The notes under the pieces were generated by a model. It saw only the letters and a program-made list of their open reading frames with translations, was not told where the DNA came from and did no database searches. Below, piece by piece: positions 1 through 5,997 of a stretch of DNA of 15,758 nucleotides. Origin of the DNA: Thermodesulfovibrionales bacterium (GTDB lineage: Bacteria; Nitrospirota; Thermodesulfovibrionia; Thermodesulfovibrionales; SM23-35); NCBI GenBank assembly GCA_020053565.1, contig JAGVMY010000144.1:1-15758 (forward strand), read 5' to 3'. The position numbers and the translations under genes are program-made. The number at the start of each line of letters is the position of its first letter. Positions within the stretch are counted from its first letter, which is position 1.

Positions 1-1
1 A

Positions 2-124
2 GTTGAGGAGAATATGGCGTGTGGAGTTGGTGCATGTCTTGGATGCACTGTCAAAACAATTGATGGATATAAAAGAGTCTGTAAAGAGGGGCCGGTATTC
101 TTGATAGAGGAAATTATATGGTAA
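2..124 (+). CDS. pyrK: Dihydroorotate dehydrogenase B, electron-transfer subunit, 3' end only
   Basis: Only the last 40 codons are in the window; the gene starts upstream. The fragment contains CGVGACLGC followed by a fourth Cys eleven residues later. This matches the C-x4-C-x2-C-xn-C ligand set of the [2Fe-2S] cluster near the C terminus of PyrK. In the family, PyrK carries FAD and this cluster and passes electrons from the PyrD FMN to NAD+ in pyrimidine synthesis. The following gene is a class 1B pyrD, its expected partner, which supports the call. The two genes are separated by an unusual 125-bp palindromic element instead of the tight spacing often seen. The call rests on the cysteine motif and the neighbour only. 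Confidence 0.85.
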   Translation, partial: VEENMACGVGACLGCTVKTIDGYKRVCKEGPVFLIEEIIW

Positions 125-139
125 AGAACATTCTTACAT

Positions 140-264
140 GGAGGATGAGGTTGTCCTTGAGCGGTTTTGAATTCCGTTCCGACATGAAGGCGGAACGGAA
201 TTCACCTCGGAGGCCCCGATATTCATCGGGACCGAGAATGAGCGAAAGGGTTACCTCATCCTCC
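140..264. repeat. Palindromic multi-hairpin element between pyrK and pyrD (MITE-like or structured RNA)
   Basis: Terminal inverted repeats GGAGGATGAGGT (140-151) and ACCTCATCCTCC (253-264) pair perfectly, and one more T-A pair (139/265) extends them to 13 bp. Inside are a 14-bp perfect stem (168-181 with 191-204, 9-nt loop) and a second hairpin (206-210 with 232-236, then 215-220 with 225-230, 4-nt loop). A short CCTT/AAGG helix (155-158 with 246-249) is flanked by GAGCG on both sides. The whole folds as a three-way junction. The 12-bp ends are flanked by the 4-bp direct repeat ACAT (136-139 and 265-268), as a target-site duplication would be. No protein is encoded. pyrD follows 13 bp later with no clear ribosome binding site of its own. 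It may be a small non-autonomous mobile element, a structured RNA, or both. Confidence 0.7.
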
Positions 265-277
265 ACATTTTGATTTT

Positions 278-1189
278 ATGGATTTAACTGTTCACATAGG
301 TCATCTTAAACTTAAAAACCCTGTGATGACTGCTTCAGGGACTTTTGGCTATGGTGAAGAATATTCAGAATTTGTTGACCTGAATCAACTCGGTGCTATT
401 GTAGTGAAGGGAATATCATTAAAGCCAATGGAGGGTAATCCGTCCCCGAGGATATGTGAAACATCCTGTGGGATGCTCAATGCGATTGGACTTCAAAATG
501 TTGGCCTGAAGAGATTTTTAAAAGAGAAATTGCCTTATCTGAGGAGATTTGACACAAAAGTTATAGTGAATATACTCGGCAATACTATGCAGGAATATAA
601 GAGGCTCTCAGAGGCTCTTGATGGTGCAGGTGTGGATGGGATTGAATTAAATGTTTCGTGTCCAAATGTGAAAAAAGGCGGGATTATTTTTGGCACTGAT
701 AAAAAGATCCTCGCAAGGCTTATAGGAAAAGTACGACAATCAGTTAAGAAAGCAGTACTGATTACAAAATTATCCCCGAATGTATCAAATATTCGAGAAT
801 TTTCAAAGGTAGCAGAAGATGCTGGCAGTGATGCAATATCACTGATAAATACTATAACAGGGATGGCCATTGATGTTGAGACAAGGAAGCCAAAACTTGC
901 AAATATTACAGGTGGCCTATCAGGCCCTGCCATTAAGCCGATTGCTGTAAGGATGGTCTGGGAGGCCTCTAAGGCGGTAAAGATTCCAGTTGTTGGAATC
1001 GGTGGTATAATGAATGCTATGGATGCAATAGAGTTCATGCTCGCGGGTGCAACGGCTGTGGAGATTGGTACTGCCAATTTTGTGAATCCAAGGGTAACCA
1101 TTGATATAATTGAAGGAATAGAGGAGTATGTAAGAAGAAAGGGGCTGCATAATCTCAAAGAACTCACAGGTGGTCTGAATGCAACCTAA
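278..1189 (+). CDS. pyrD: Dihydroorotate dehydrogenase, class 1B catalytic subunit
   Basis: This 303-residue protein has the usual length of a PyrD class 1B subunit. It oxidises dihydroorotate to orotate in pyrimidine synthesis, using FMN and passing electrons to PyrK. Visible family features are the N-terminal KNPVMTASGTFGYG (about 13-26), the NVSCPN motif (125-130) with the class 1 active-site Cys128, KLSPN (164-168), the FMN-binding GGLSGPAIKP (212-221) and GIGGI (240-244). Class 1A and class 2 enzymes differ at the catalytic residue or carry an N-terminal membrane segment, and neither is seen here. The ATG at 278 gives the normal N terminus but has no good Shine-Dalgarno sequence just upstream. 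Its stop overlaps the start of the SAM hydrolase gene by 11 bp, so the two are probably co-transcribed. Confidence 0.95.
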   Translation: MDLTVHIGHLKLKNPVMTASGTFGYGEEYSEFVDLNQLGAIVVKGISLKPMEGNPSPRICETSCGMLNAIGLQNVGLKRFLKEKLPYLRRFDTKVIVNILGNTMQEYKRLSEALDGAGVDGIELNVSCPNVKKGGIIFGTDKKILARLIGKVRQSVKKAVLITKLSPNVSNIREFSKVAEDAGSDAISLINTITGMAIDVETRKPKLANITGGLSGPAIKPIAVRMVWEASKAVKIPVVGIGGIMNAMDAIEFMLAGATAVEIGTANFVNPRVTIDIIEGIEEYVRRKGLHNLKELTGGLNAT

Positions 1190-1982
1190 TCCTATAATAA
1201 CCTTGACAACTGACTTTGGCGTTAAAGATCCTTTTGTAGGTATTATGAAAGGTATAATGCTTAATATAAACCCATCAGTAAATATAGTTGATATTACCCA
1301 TAATATAAGCCCGCAAAATATTATGGAGGCAGCCATCACAATCGGGATGAGTTTCGAATATTTTCCTCATAAAACGATACATGTCGTTGTTGTTGATCCA
1401 GGTGTTGGTTCTATCCGTAGACCAATTATTGTCCTAACAGATTACTATTGCTTTATAGGTCCTGATAACGGTGTTTTTTCTCAGATTTATAACGTAAAGC
1501 ATGAAATCCTTCTGGTTACTCATATAACATCGGAACATTATTTTATCAAGGAGAGTTCTACATTCCATGGGAGGGACATATTTGCACCTGTAGCTGCGTG
1601 GCTTTCGAAGGGAATAGATATAATAAAATTTGGTGACCTGATTACTGATTATGTAAGTATACCAATACCGTCCCCGACTGTGTCAGAAAGGAATATCATT
1701 GAGGGAGAAGTGATTTACATAGACCGTTTCGGGAATGCAATAACGAACATAAAGACTCAAAAGATTGAAGACCTTTATGGAAACAACCCGCAAGGAAGAC
1801 TCAAGGTTATCGTTAAAGGGAAAGAAATGCCTGTTAAAAATCATTATTCAGAAACTGAAGGCAAAGGACTTTATTCATTAATAAATAGCTTTGACTGCCT
1901 CGAACTTTTTGTATACAGGGGGAGTGCTTCATCAGATTTTGGCATAACGATAGGTGAAAAGGTAAGTGTAGTATTCGCTTAA
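1179..1982 (+). CDS. S-adenosyl-L-methionine hydrolase (adenosine-forming), DUF62 family
   Basis: The 267-residue protein belongs to the SAM hydroxide adenosyltransferase / SAM-halogenase superfamily. Characterised relatives without the halogenase-specific loop split SAM to adenosine and methionine using water. Visible features are the N-terminal TLTTDFG (9-14), VDPGVG (72-77) with Asp73, Arg80, and STFHGRDIF (127-135) with His130. These give the Asp-Arg-His set of the hydrolase branch, with the expected seven-residue Asp-Arg spacing. A C-terminal domain holds the conserved YIDRFGNAITN (180-190). The ATG at 1179 is preceded by AGGTGG (1168-1173) at good spacing and overlaps the end of pyrD. 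The cellular role of these hydrolases is unsettled. The link to pyrimidine synthesis is positional only. Confidence 0.88.
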   Translation: MQPNPIITLTTDFGVKDPFVGIMKGIMLNINPSVNIVDITHNISPQNIMEAAITIGMSFEYFPHKTIHVVVVDPGVGSIRRPIIVLTDYYCFIGPDNGVFSQIYNVKHEILLVTHITSEHYFIKESSTFHGRDIFAPVAAWLSKGIDIIKFGDLITDYVSIPIPSPTVSERNIIEGEVIYIDRFGNAITNIKTQKIEDLYGNNPQGRLKVIVKGKEMPVKNHYSETEGKGLYSLINSFDCLELFVYRGSASSDFGITIGEKVSVVFA

Positions 1983-2077
1983 CGTTATGTATGCCTCCAT
2001 TCCCAGAAAATAAGCCGACAGTATTTAAGTGACCACTCTATAGCCTGATTCATCACAAATTTTTAACTCAATTATAA

Positions 2078-2127
2078 ATACTTGATAATAATGGTCAAAT
2101 AAATACTTGACTAATTAAGTAGACTAT
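2078..2127 (+). promoter_or_regulatory. Two abutting IscR type 1-like operators with embedded -35
   Basis: The 25 bases at 2103-2127 match the E. coli IscR type 1 consensus (ATASYYGACTRWWWYAGTCRRSTAT) at 23 of 25 positions by hand count. The 25 bases directly upstream, 2078-2102, match at 20 of 25. Both start with ATACTTGA, exactly 25 bp apart. The TTGACT at 2107-2112 inside the second site could be a -35. Candidate -10 hexamers are TATACT (2128-2133), TACTAT (2130-2135, 17-bp spacer) and TATAAT (2133-2138). Repressor binding would cover the -35. Because the next gene encodes an IscR-like protein, negative autoregulation of the whole operon is the likely meaning. Confidence 0.75.
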
Positions 2128-2140
2128 TATACTATAATGC

Positions 2141-2587
2141 ATGTTGAGATTATCTACAAAAGGCAGGTATGGTGTAAGGGCAATGTTTGAGATAGCAAAA
2201 GGCTATCCTTCTGAGCCTGTGACAATCAAGGAAATTTCTGAAAAACAGGCTATTTCTGTTCCCTATCTTGAACAGATACTCAATAAACTAAGAAAGGCAG
2301 GGTTTATAAAGAGCATAAAGGGACCTGGCGGAGGATATGTTTTGAGTATAAGACCTGGAAATATCAGCATAGGTGAAATTTTAAACGTTTTTGAAGGACC
2401 GGTAGCGATAGCCTCCTGCCTTGATCCTAAAAAGGGATGTATGAGGGTGGATAAATGTGTTACCTATCTGTTATGGAGGTCTCTTGGAGAAAAGATTAAG
2501 GCTTTTTTGAATACAGTTACATTGAAAGATTTGCTCGAAGGAACCGTTAAGCAAAAAAAGCAAAGAGTAAAAGTGAGGGGAAAATGA
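2141..2587 (+). CDS. iscR: IscR-like Rrf2-family transcriptional regulator with Fe-S ligand cysteines
   Basis: This 148-residue protein has the Rrf2 winged-helix N terminus (LSTKGRYGVRAM, 4-15), SVPYLEQIL (39-47) and KGPGGGYVL (60-68). Three cysteines, Cys93, Cys100 and Cys106, lie as C-x6-C-x5-C, close to the C-x5-C-x5-C of E. coli IscR that ligates a [2Fe-2S] cluster. The fourth E. coli ligand, His107, aligns with Tyr109 here, so coordination may differ. The family senses Fe-S status and represses isc genes when its cluster is present. The gene heads an isc-like operon and is preceded by two IscR-type operators. No Shine-Dalgarno sequence precedes the ATG, and the adjacent TTG at 2144 would give the canonical MRLSTKGRY start. 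The message may be leaderless. Confidence 0.9.
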   Translation: MLRLSTKGRYGVRAMFEIAKGYPSEPVTIKEISEKQAISVPYLEQILNKLRKAGFIKSIKGPGGGYVLSIRPGNISIGEILNVFEGPVAIASCLDPKKGCMRVDKCVTYLLWRSLGEKIKAFLNTVTLKDLLEGTVKQKKQRVKVRGK

Positions 2588-2853
2588 AATTTGTAGAAAA
2601 TATAAAGTCAGATAGAACGACCGATATAGTCCATTTGATGTGCCCGATGCATTTGCTCCAGCTCGAGAAACTCATAAAGGAGATTAAAGATGAACAGGTA
2701 CTCGAAGTGGTTACTGATTATGACGGGGCACTTGAAGATATACCCGAATGGTGTACGAGAACTGGAAATGAGTTCATAGGACTTGAGGACTCAAGAGATT
2801 ACTATAAATTTTATATTAAAAAGGGGGGCACAAATGAAAATATGTTATTTTGA
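2584..2853 (+). CDS. TusA/SirA-like sulfur carrier protein
   Basis: An 89-residue protein of the TusA (SirA/YeeD) fold family. Members carry sulfur as a persulfide on the Cys of a CP motif. Here the motif is LMCPMHLL (18-25) with Cys20. It is followed by the family pattern of a helix, a strand (QVLEVVTDYDGALEDIP) and EWCTRTGN with a second Cys57. Full-length TusA proteins usually have Pro two residues after the CP pair; here that position is His23. Its ATG overlaps the regulator stop as ATGA, so the two are translationally coupled, and its end overlaps the NifS-like gene by 20 bp. In this operon it may deliver sulfur to the NifS-like protein or to IscU; that is inference. Confidence 0.8.
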   Translation: MKFVENIKSDRTTDIVHLMCPMHLLQLEKLIKEIKDEQVLEVVTDYDGALEDIPEWCTRTGNEFIGLEDSRDYYKFYIKKGGTNENMLF

Positions 2854-4024
2854 CCATGTTGCGACTAATCCCCTGTATCCTGATGTATTTGAAGCAATGG
2901 TACCGTATTTTAAAGATGAGTTTGGCAACCCGCTCAGCATTTACGAGCTCGGGACAAGAGCAAAGGATGCTATAGAAAAGTCACGGGAGAAAGTCGCATC
3001 ACTGATAAATGCGAAAGCCCGGGAGATAATCTTTACCTCAAGTGGTGCAGAGGCGAATAACTTTGCCATGAGGGGTATAGCCCTTGCAAGGCAGAATGAA
3101 GGTAATCATATAATTGTTTCAAGAGCAGAACATCATTCAATTCTGAACTCAGCACGTTTTCTTGAGAAGAATGGATTTGTCGTTACCTATTTGCCGATTG
3201 ATAAATACGGAATAGTGGACCCTGAACGCGTTAAAAAGTCAATAACAAAGGAGACAACTCTCATATCTGTGATTCATGGAAGTAGCGAGGTAGGCACGAT
3301 TGAGCCTATAAGAGAAATAGCTCAAATTGCAAAAGAGCGAGAAGTTATTGTTCATACTGATGCTGTTGCGACAGCAGGCAATATTCCTCTAAATGTGAAA
3401 GAACTCGGTGTTGACCTTCTGAGCATGACAGCTCACCAGTTCTATGGCCCGAAAGGTGCTGCTGCTCTTTATGTAAGAGAAGGTCTAAGGATCGTTCCTC
3501 TTATCTATGGAGGAATACAGGAAGGCGGGAGAAGGGCAGAAACAGAGAATGTGCCTGCAATTATAGGAATGGGGAAGGCAGCAGAATTGGCAAAGGCAGA
3601 GATGTCATTCAGGATGGAGCACTCGGGAAGGTTGAGAGACAGGATGATAGAAGGTATGAAACGTATAGATAATGTATATCTTACAGGTCATCCTGCAGAG
3701 AGGCTTCCAGGCCACGCAAGCTTCTGTGTTGAATACATCGAAGGTGAATCGATGCTTTTACTTCTTGCAGCAAAGGGTATATATGCTGCGTCTGGCTCTG
3801 CCTGCACATCAAAGGCACTGAAGGCATCTCCTGTACTGCTTGCAATGGGTATACCTGCAGCCCTCGCCCAGGGGTCAATTGTATTTAGTTTAGGAAGAGA
3901 GAACACAGATGACGATATAGACTATTTATTGGAAGAATTCCCGCAGGTGGTGCAAAGGCTTAGGGAAATGTCCCCTTATGCAAAAGGCTGGGGAGATAAG
4001 AAGGCGGAGGTGGAATGTGTATAG
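2834..4024 (+). CDS. NifS/IscS-like protein lacking the PLP Schiff-base lysine
   Basis: The 396-residue protein aligns along its length with class V aminotransferase cysteine desulfurases of the NifS/IscS type. The usual [S/A]-G-H-K-x-x-G-P-K-G motif reads TAHQFYGPKG (199-208), so Gln202 (codon CAG, 3437-3439) replaces the lysine that binds pyridoxal phosphate. Other PLP contacts have changed as well: the Gln after D-A-V is Ala179 (HTDAVAT), the Asn-Asn of the NNE[I/V]G motif is Ser-Ser (150-151), and the phosphate-binding Thr of the GATE motif is Ala72. His100, Asp176, His201 and the catalytic-loop Cys324 (SGSACTSK) are kept. Loss of desulfurase activity is therefore likely, while the Cys could still serve as a sulfur acceptor or cluster ligand. 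A. fulgidus IscS is a known natural example lacking this lysine. The ATG at 2834 is preceded by AAGGGGGG; an upstream in-frame ATG at 2783 only adds non-homologous residues. Confidence 0.9.
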   Translation: MKICYFDHVATNPLYPDVFEAMVPYFKDEFGNPLSIYELGTRAKDAIEKSREKVASLINAKAREIIFTSSGAEANNFAMRGIALARQNEGNHIIVSRAEHHSILNSARFLEKNGFVVTYLPIDKYGIVDPERVKKSITKETTLISVIHGSSEVGTIEPIREIAQIAKEREVIVHTDAVATAGNIPLNVKELGVDLLSMTAHQFYGPKGAAALYVREGLRIVPLIYGGIQEGGRRAETENVPAIIGMGKAAELAKAEMSFRMEHSGRLRDRMIEGMKRIDNVYLTGHPAERLPGHASFCVEYIEGESMLLLLAAKGIYAASGSACTSKALKASPVLLAMGIPAALAQGSIVFSLGRENTDDDIDYLLEEFPQVVQRLREMSPYAKGWGDKKAEVECV

Positions 4025-4388
4025 CGAAAAAGTAATGGATCATTTTATGCATCCGAGGAATATCGGTGAAATACCCGATGCAGATGGCATAGGCATGGAA
4101 GGAAACCCTGTATGTGGAGATGTAATGAAGATCTACATAAAGGTTAAGGATGACAGGATAGTAGACGCTAAGTTCCAGACATTCGGTTGTGGAGCTGCGA
4201 TTGCAGTCAGTAGCATGGTTACCGAGATAGTAAAAAGCAAGACTCTTGATGAAGCTCTGAGCATATCAAAGGCAACTATTGCGAATGAACTTGATGGCCT
4301 GCCTCCTGAGAAGATGCACTGTTCAAACCTCGGTGCGGATGCCCTCAAGAATGCCATAGTTGATTACAAGAGCAGGCATGCTCAGTGA
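4017..4388 (+). CDS. iscU: IscU/NifU-N-type Fe-S cluster scaffold protein
   Basis: The 123-residue protein is an IscU-type scaffold on which [2Fe-2S] clusters are built before transfer. It begins MYSEKVMDHFMHPRN, which is typical. The three ligand cysteines are present: Cys33 in GNPVCGDV, Cys58 in FGCGAAIA and Cys102 in MHCSNLGADA. The conserved Asp35 that tunes cluster release is there too. LPPEK (95-99) sits where HscA-dependent IscU proteins have LPPVK. The start is a GTG, chosen because GGAGG (4006-4010) lies six bases upstream and the resulting N terminus matches the family. The upstream in-frame ATG at 3978 adds 13 unrelated residues. It overlaps the NifS-like gene by 8 bp and ends the operon. 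No hscBA or fdx gene is visible nearby. Confidence 0.93.
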   Translation: MYSEKVMDHFMHPRNIGEIPDADGIGMEGNPVCGDVMKIYIKVKDDRIVDAKFQTFGCGAAIAVSSMVTEIVKSKTLDEALSISKATIANELDGLPPEKMHCSNLGADALKNAIVDYKSRHAQ

Positions 4389-4447
4389 GCATGATTCATC
4401 CCGATTGATTTAAAACTGTTCAATTCTCTCCATAACTTAAGTTAGTG

Positions 4448-4453
4448 TATAAT
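4448..4453 (+). promoter_or_regulatory. -10-like TATAAT seven bases before coaE
   Basis: A perfect TATAAT ends seven bases before the coaE ATG in a 72-bp gap after the Fe-S operon. No convincing -35 lies 16-18 bp upstream (4425-4430 reads TCTCTC). No Shine-Dalgarno sequence lies between it and the ATG. If it is used, transcription would start close to the initiation codon, giving a leaderless or nearly leaderless message. Confidence 0.45.
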
Positions 4454-4460
4454 ATCTTTT

Positions 4461-5099
4461 ATGCTTCTTGTTGGACTGACAGGTAATTATGGAATGGGGA
4501 AAAGCACAGTTCTTCCAATGTTCAGGAAGTTTGGCGTGATTACCATCGATGCTGATAAGATTGTTGAATCACTCCTTGAAGAGAAGAGTGTTCTTGGAAA
4601 AATCAGGAATCTCTTAGGTGATAGGGTATTTGATAAAAATGGCAGTTTAAACAAGAAAAAAGTTGTCGATATAATATTTAATAACAATGCGTTAAGACAT
4701 TCTATTGAAAATATACTTCATCCTCTTGTATTTGAAAGGGTAAAAGACTTCCTGGAAAAGATGAACGGGAAGAATAAGGTCGCAATGATCGAGGTACCTC
4801 TGCTTTTTGAGAGGGGATATGAGGACAGATTTAACAGAACAATTACCGTATATACAAAAGAGGAGATTGCGTTGAATCGTCTGGAAAAGGATGGAGTTAA
4901 TAGGGAAGAGGCAATTCTTAGATTGAAGGCGCAGCTTCCCATTGAGGAGAAAGTCAAAAGGGCTGATTATGGCATAGACAACAATGGGACGACGGAAGAG
5001 ACAATGGAACAGGTCGAGATAATTTATAATAAACTTTTAAAAGAGGCAGAAGATGGAGATAATAAACGGTCTCGAGGCATTAAAAAAGAGGTATCATAA
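4461..5099 (+). CDS. coaE: Dephospho-CoA kinase
   Basis: The 212-residue protein is a P-loop kinase that phosphorylates the 3' hydroxyl of dephospho-CoA, the last step of coenzyme A synthesis. The Walker A motif GLTGNYGMGKST spans 5-16, where the family usually has GLTGGIGSGKS. It is followed by TIDADKIV (28-35), HPLVFE and a P-L-L-F-E segment, all typical of CoaE. The length is slightly above the usual 195-205 residues, and the last 15 or so residues are encoded within the overlap with ribF (47 bp). A TATAAT lies seven bases before the ATG and there is no ribosome binding site. It follows the Fe-S operon but probably begins a separate coaE-ribF unit. Confidence 0.92.
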   Translation: MLLVGLTGNYGMGKSTVLPMFRKFGVITIDADKIVESLLEEKSVLGKIRNLLGDRVFDKNGSLNKKKVVDIIFNNNALRHSIENILHPLVFERVKDFLEKMNGKNKVAMIEVPLLFERGYEDRFNRTITVYTKEEIALNRLEKDGVNREEAILRLKAQLPIEEKVKRADYGIDNNGTTEETMEQVEIIYNKLLKEAEDGDNKRSRGIKKEVS

Positions 5100-5997
5100 C
5101 ACAGTTCTCACAATAGGTAATTTTGATGGTGTTCATCTGGGCCATCAAAAGATAATTTCCGAAGTGCTCAGAATGGCTGAAGAGATGAACGGGACATCAA
5201 TGGCTATGACCTTTGAGCCGCATCCGGTAAAGGTTCTTGCGCCAGAAAAGGAATTAAAGATGCTTACGACATTCAAAGAGAAGGCGAGAGTATTAGATGC
5301 AATCGGCATAGATGTCATGTTATGTATAAATTTCACGAGAGAGTTTGCTGACCTATCTCCTGACGCTTTTATTGAGGATGTGCTCGTGAAGAAAATAGCG
5401 GCTAAAGAAGTTGTTATCGGTCAGAATTATGCCTTTGGAAAGAACAAAAAAGGAACGACAGAGTTTTTAAGGAGAAGGGGAAGGGAATTGGGGTTTAAAG
5501 TCAAGGTGGTAAGGAGTATGAAGCTTGATGGGGATGTTGTGAGCAGCAGCAGGATCAGAAGAATCCTTCAAAAAGGGAAGGTCCACGAGTTACCAACCTT
5601 TCTTGGGAGAGCGTACTCAATAGAGGGAGAAGTTATACGAGGCACTGGTAGGGGTAGCAAAATCTTGAACGTCCCTACAGCAAATATACGTACCCCTGAC
5701 GTGATTGTCCCAAGGGAGGGTGTATATGCAGTAAGGGTTATGGTTAAAGATAGCTTCTTCGACGGAGTGGTCAATATCGGCAGAAGGCCGACATTTGGTG
5801 GTTCTGATGTGAGTTACGAGGCGCACCTATTCAACTTTTCTGGTGATATCCTCGGTGAAACGATAAGGATATATTTTATTGAATGGATAAGAGGTGAACG
5901 AACCTTTCCCGATGCTCTGAGCCTGGAGACACAGATAAGGAATGATATCCAACGTGCAAAGGAAATTCTGAACTCAAAACATCCTAAATTGATATAG
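5053..5997 (+). CDS. ribF: Bifunctional riboflavin kinase / FAD synthetase
   Basis: The 314-residue protein makes FMN and then FAD from riboflavin. The N-terminal FMN adenylyltransferase domain shows IGNFDGVHLGH (21-31), TFEPHPV (53-59), the VIGQNYAFGKN segment (121-131) and SSSRIR (164-169). The C-terminal riboflavin kinase domain shows VPTANI (207-212), NIGRRPTF (241-248) and YEAHLF (255-260), which includes the expected catalytic Glu. The usual G-x-x-L-G-F-P-T-A-N motif reads GSKILNVPTAN here, a modest variation. The ATG at 5053 lies inside coaE and gives the standard N terminus, with AGAGGCAG just upstream. The 3' end overlaps the convergent priA-like gene by 14 bp. FMN made here is the cofactor of PyrD. 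Confidence 0.94.
   Translation: MEIINGLEALKKRYHNTVLTIGNFDGVHLGHQKIISEVLRMAEEMNGTSMAMTFEPHPVKVLAPEKELKMLTTFKEKARVLDAIGIDVMLCINFTREFADLSPDAFIEDVLVKKIAAKEVVIGQNYAFGKNKKGTTEFLRRRGRELGFKVKVVRSMKLDGDVVSSSRIRRILQKGKVHELPTFLGRAYSIEGEVIRGTGRGSKILNVPTANIRTPDVIVPREGVYAVRVMVKDSFFDGVVNIGRRPTFGGSDVSYEAHLFNFSGDILGETIRIYFIEWIRGERTFPDALSLETQIRNDIQRAKEILNSKHPKLI

Noticed and set aside
535..1167. A 210-codon open frame on the minus strand inside pyrD
   Set aside because: It lies fully antisense to an unmistakable PyrD, is low-complexity (rich in Ser, Ile, Pro and Thr), and has no family motif.
1179..1982. A SAM-dependent fluorinase or chlorinase
   Set aside because: The protein has the Asp73-Arg80-His130 set and the length of the hydrolase branch, and no halogenase-type inserted loop was seen.
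2783..2833. Upstream in-frame ATG extension of the NifS-like gene
   Set aside because: The added 17 residues lie inside the TusA-like gene and have no homology. The ATG at 2834 has a strong AAGGGGGG ribosome binding site and the family N terminus.
3978..4016. ATG start giving a 136-residue IscU
   Set aside because: The GTG at 4017 with GGAGG six bases upstream gives the canonical MYSEKVMDHF start; the extra residues are basic and unrelated.
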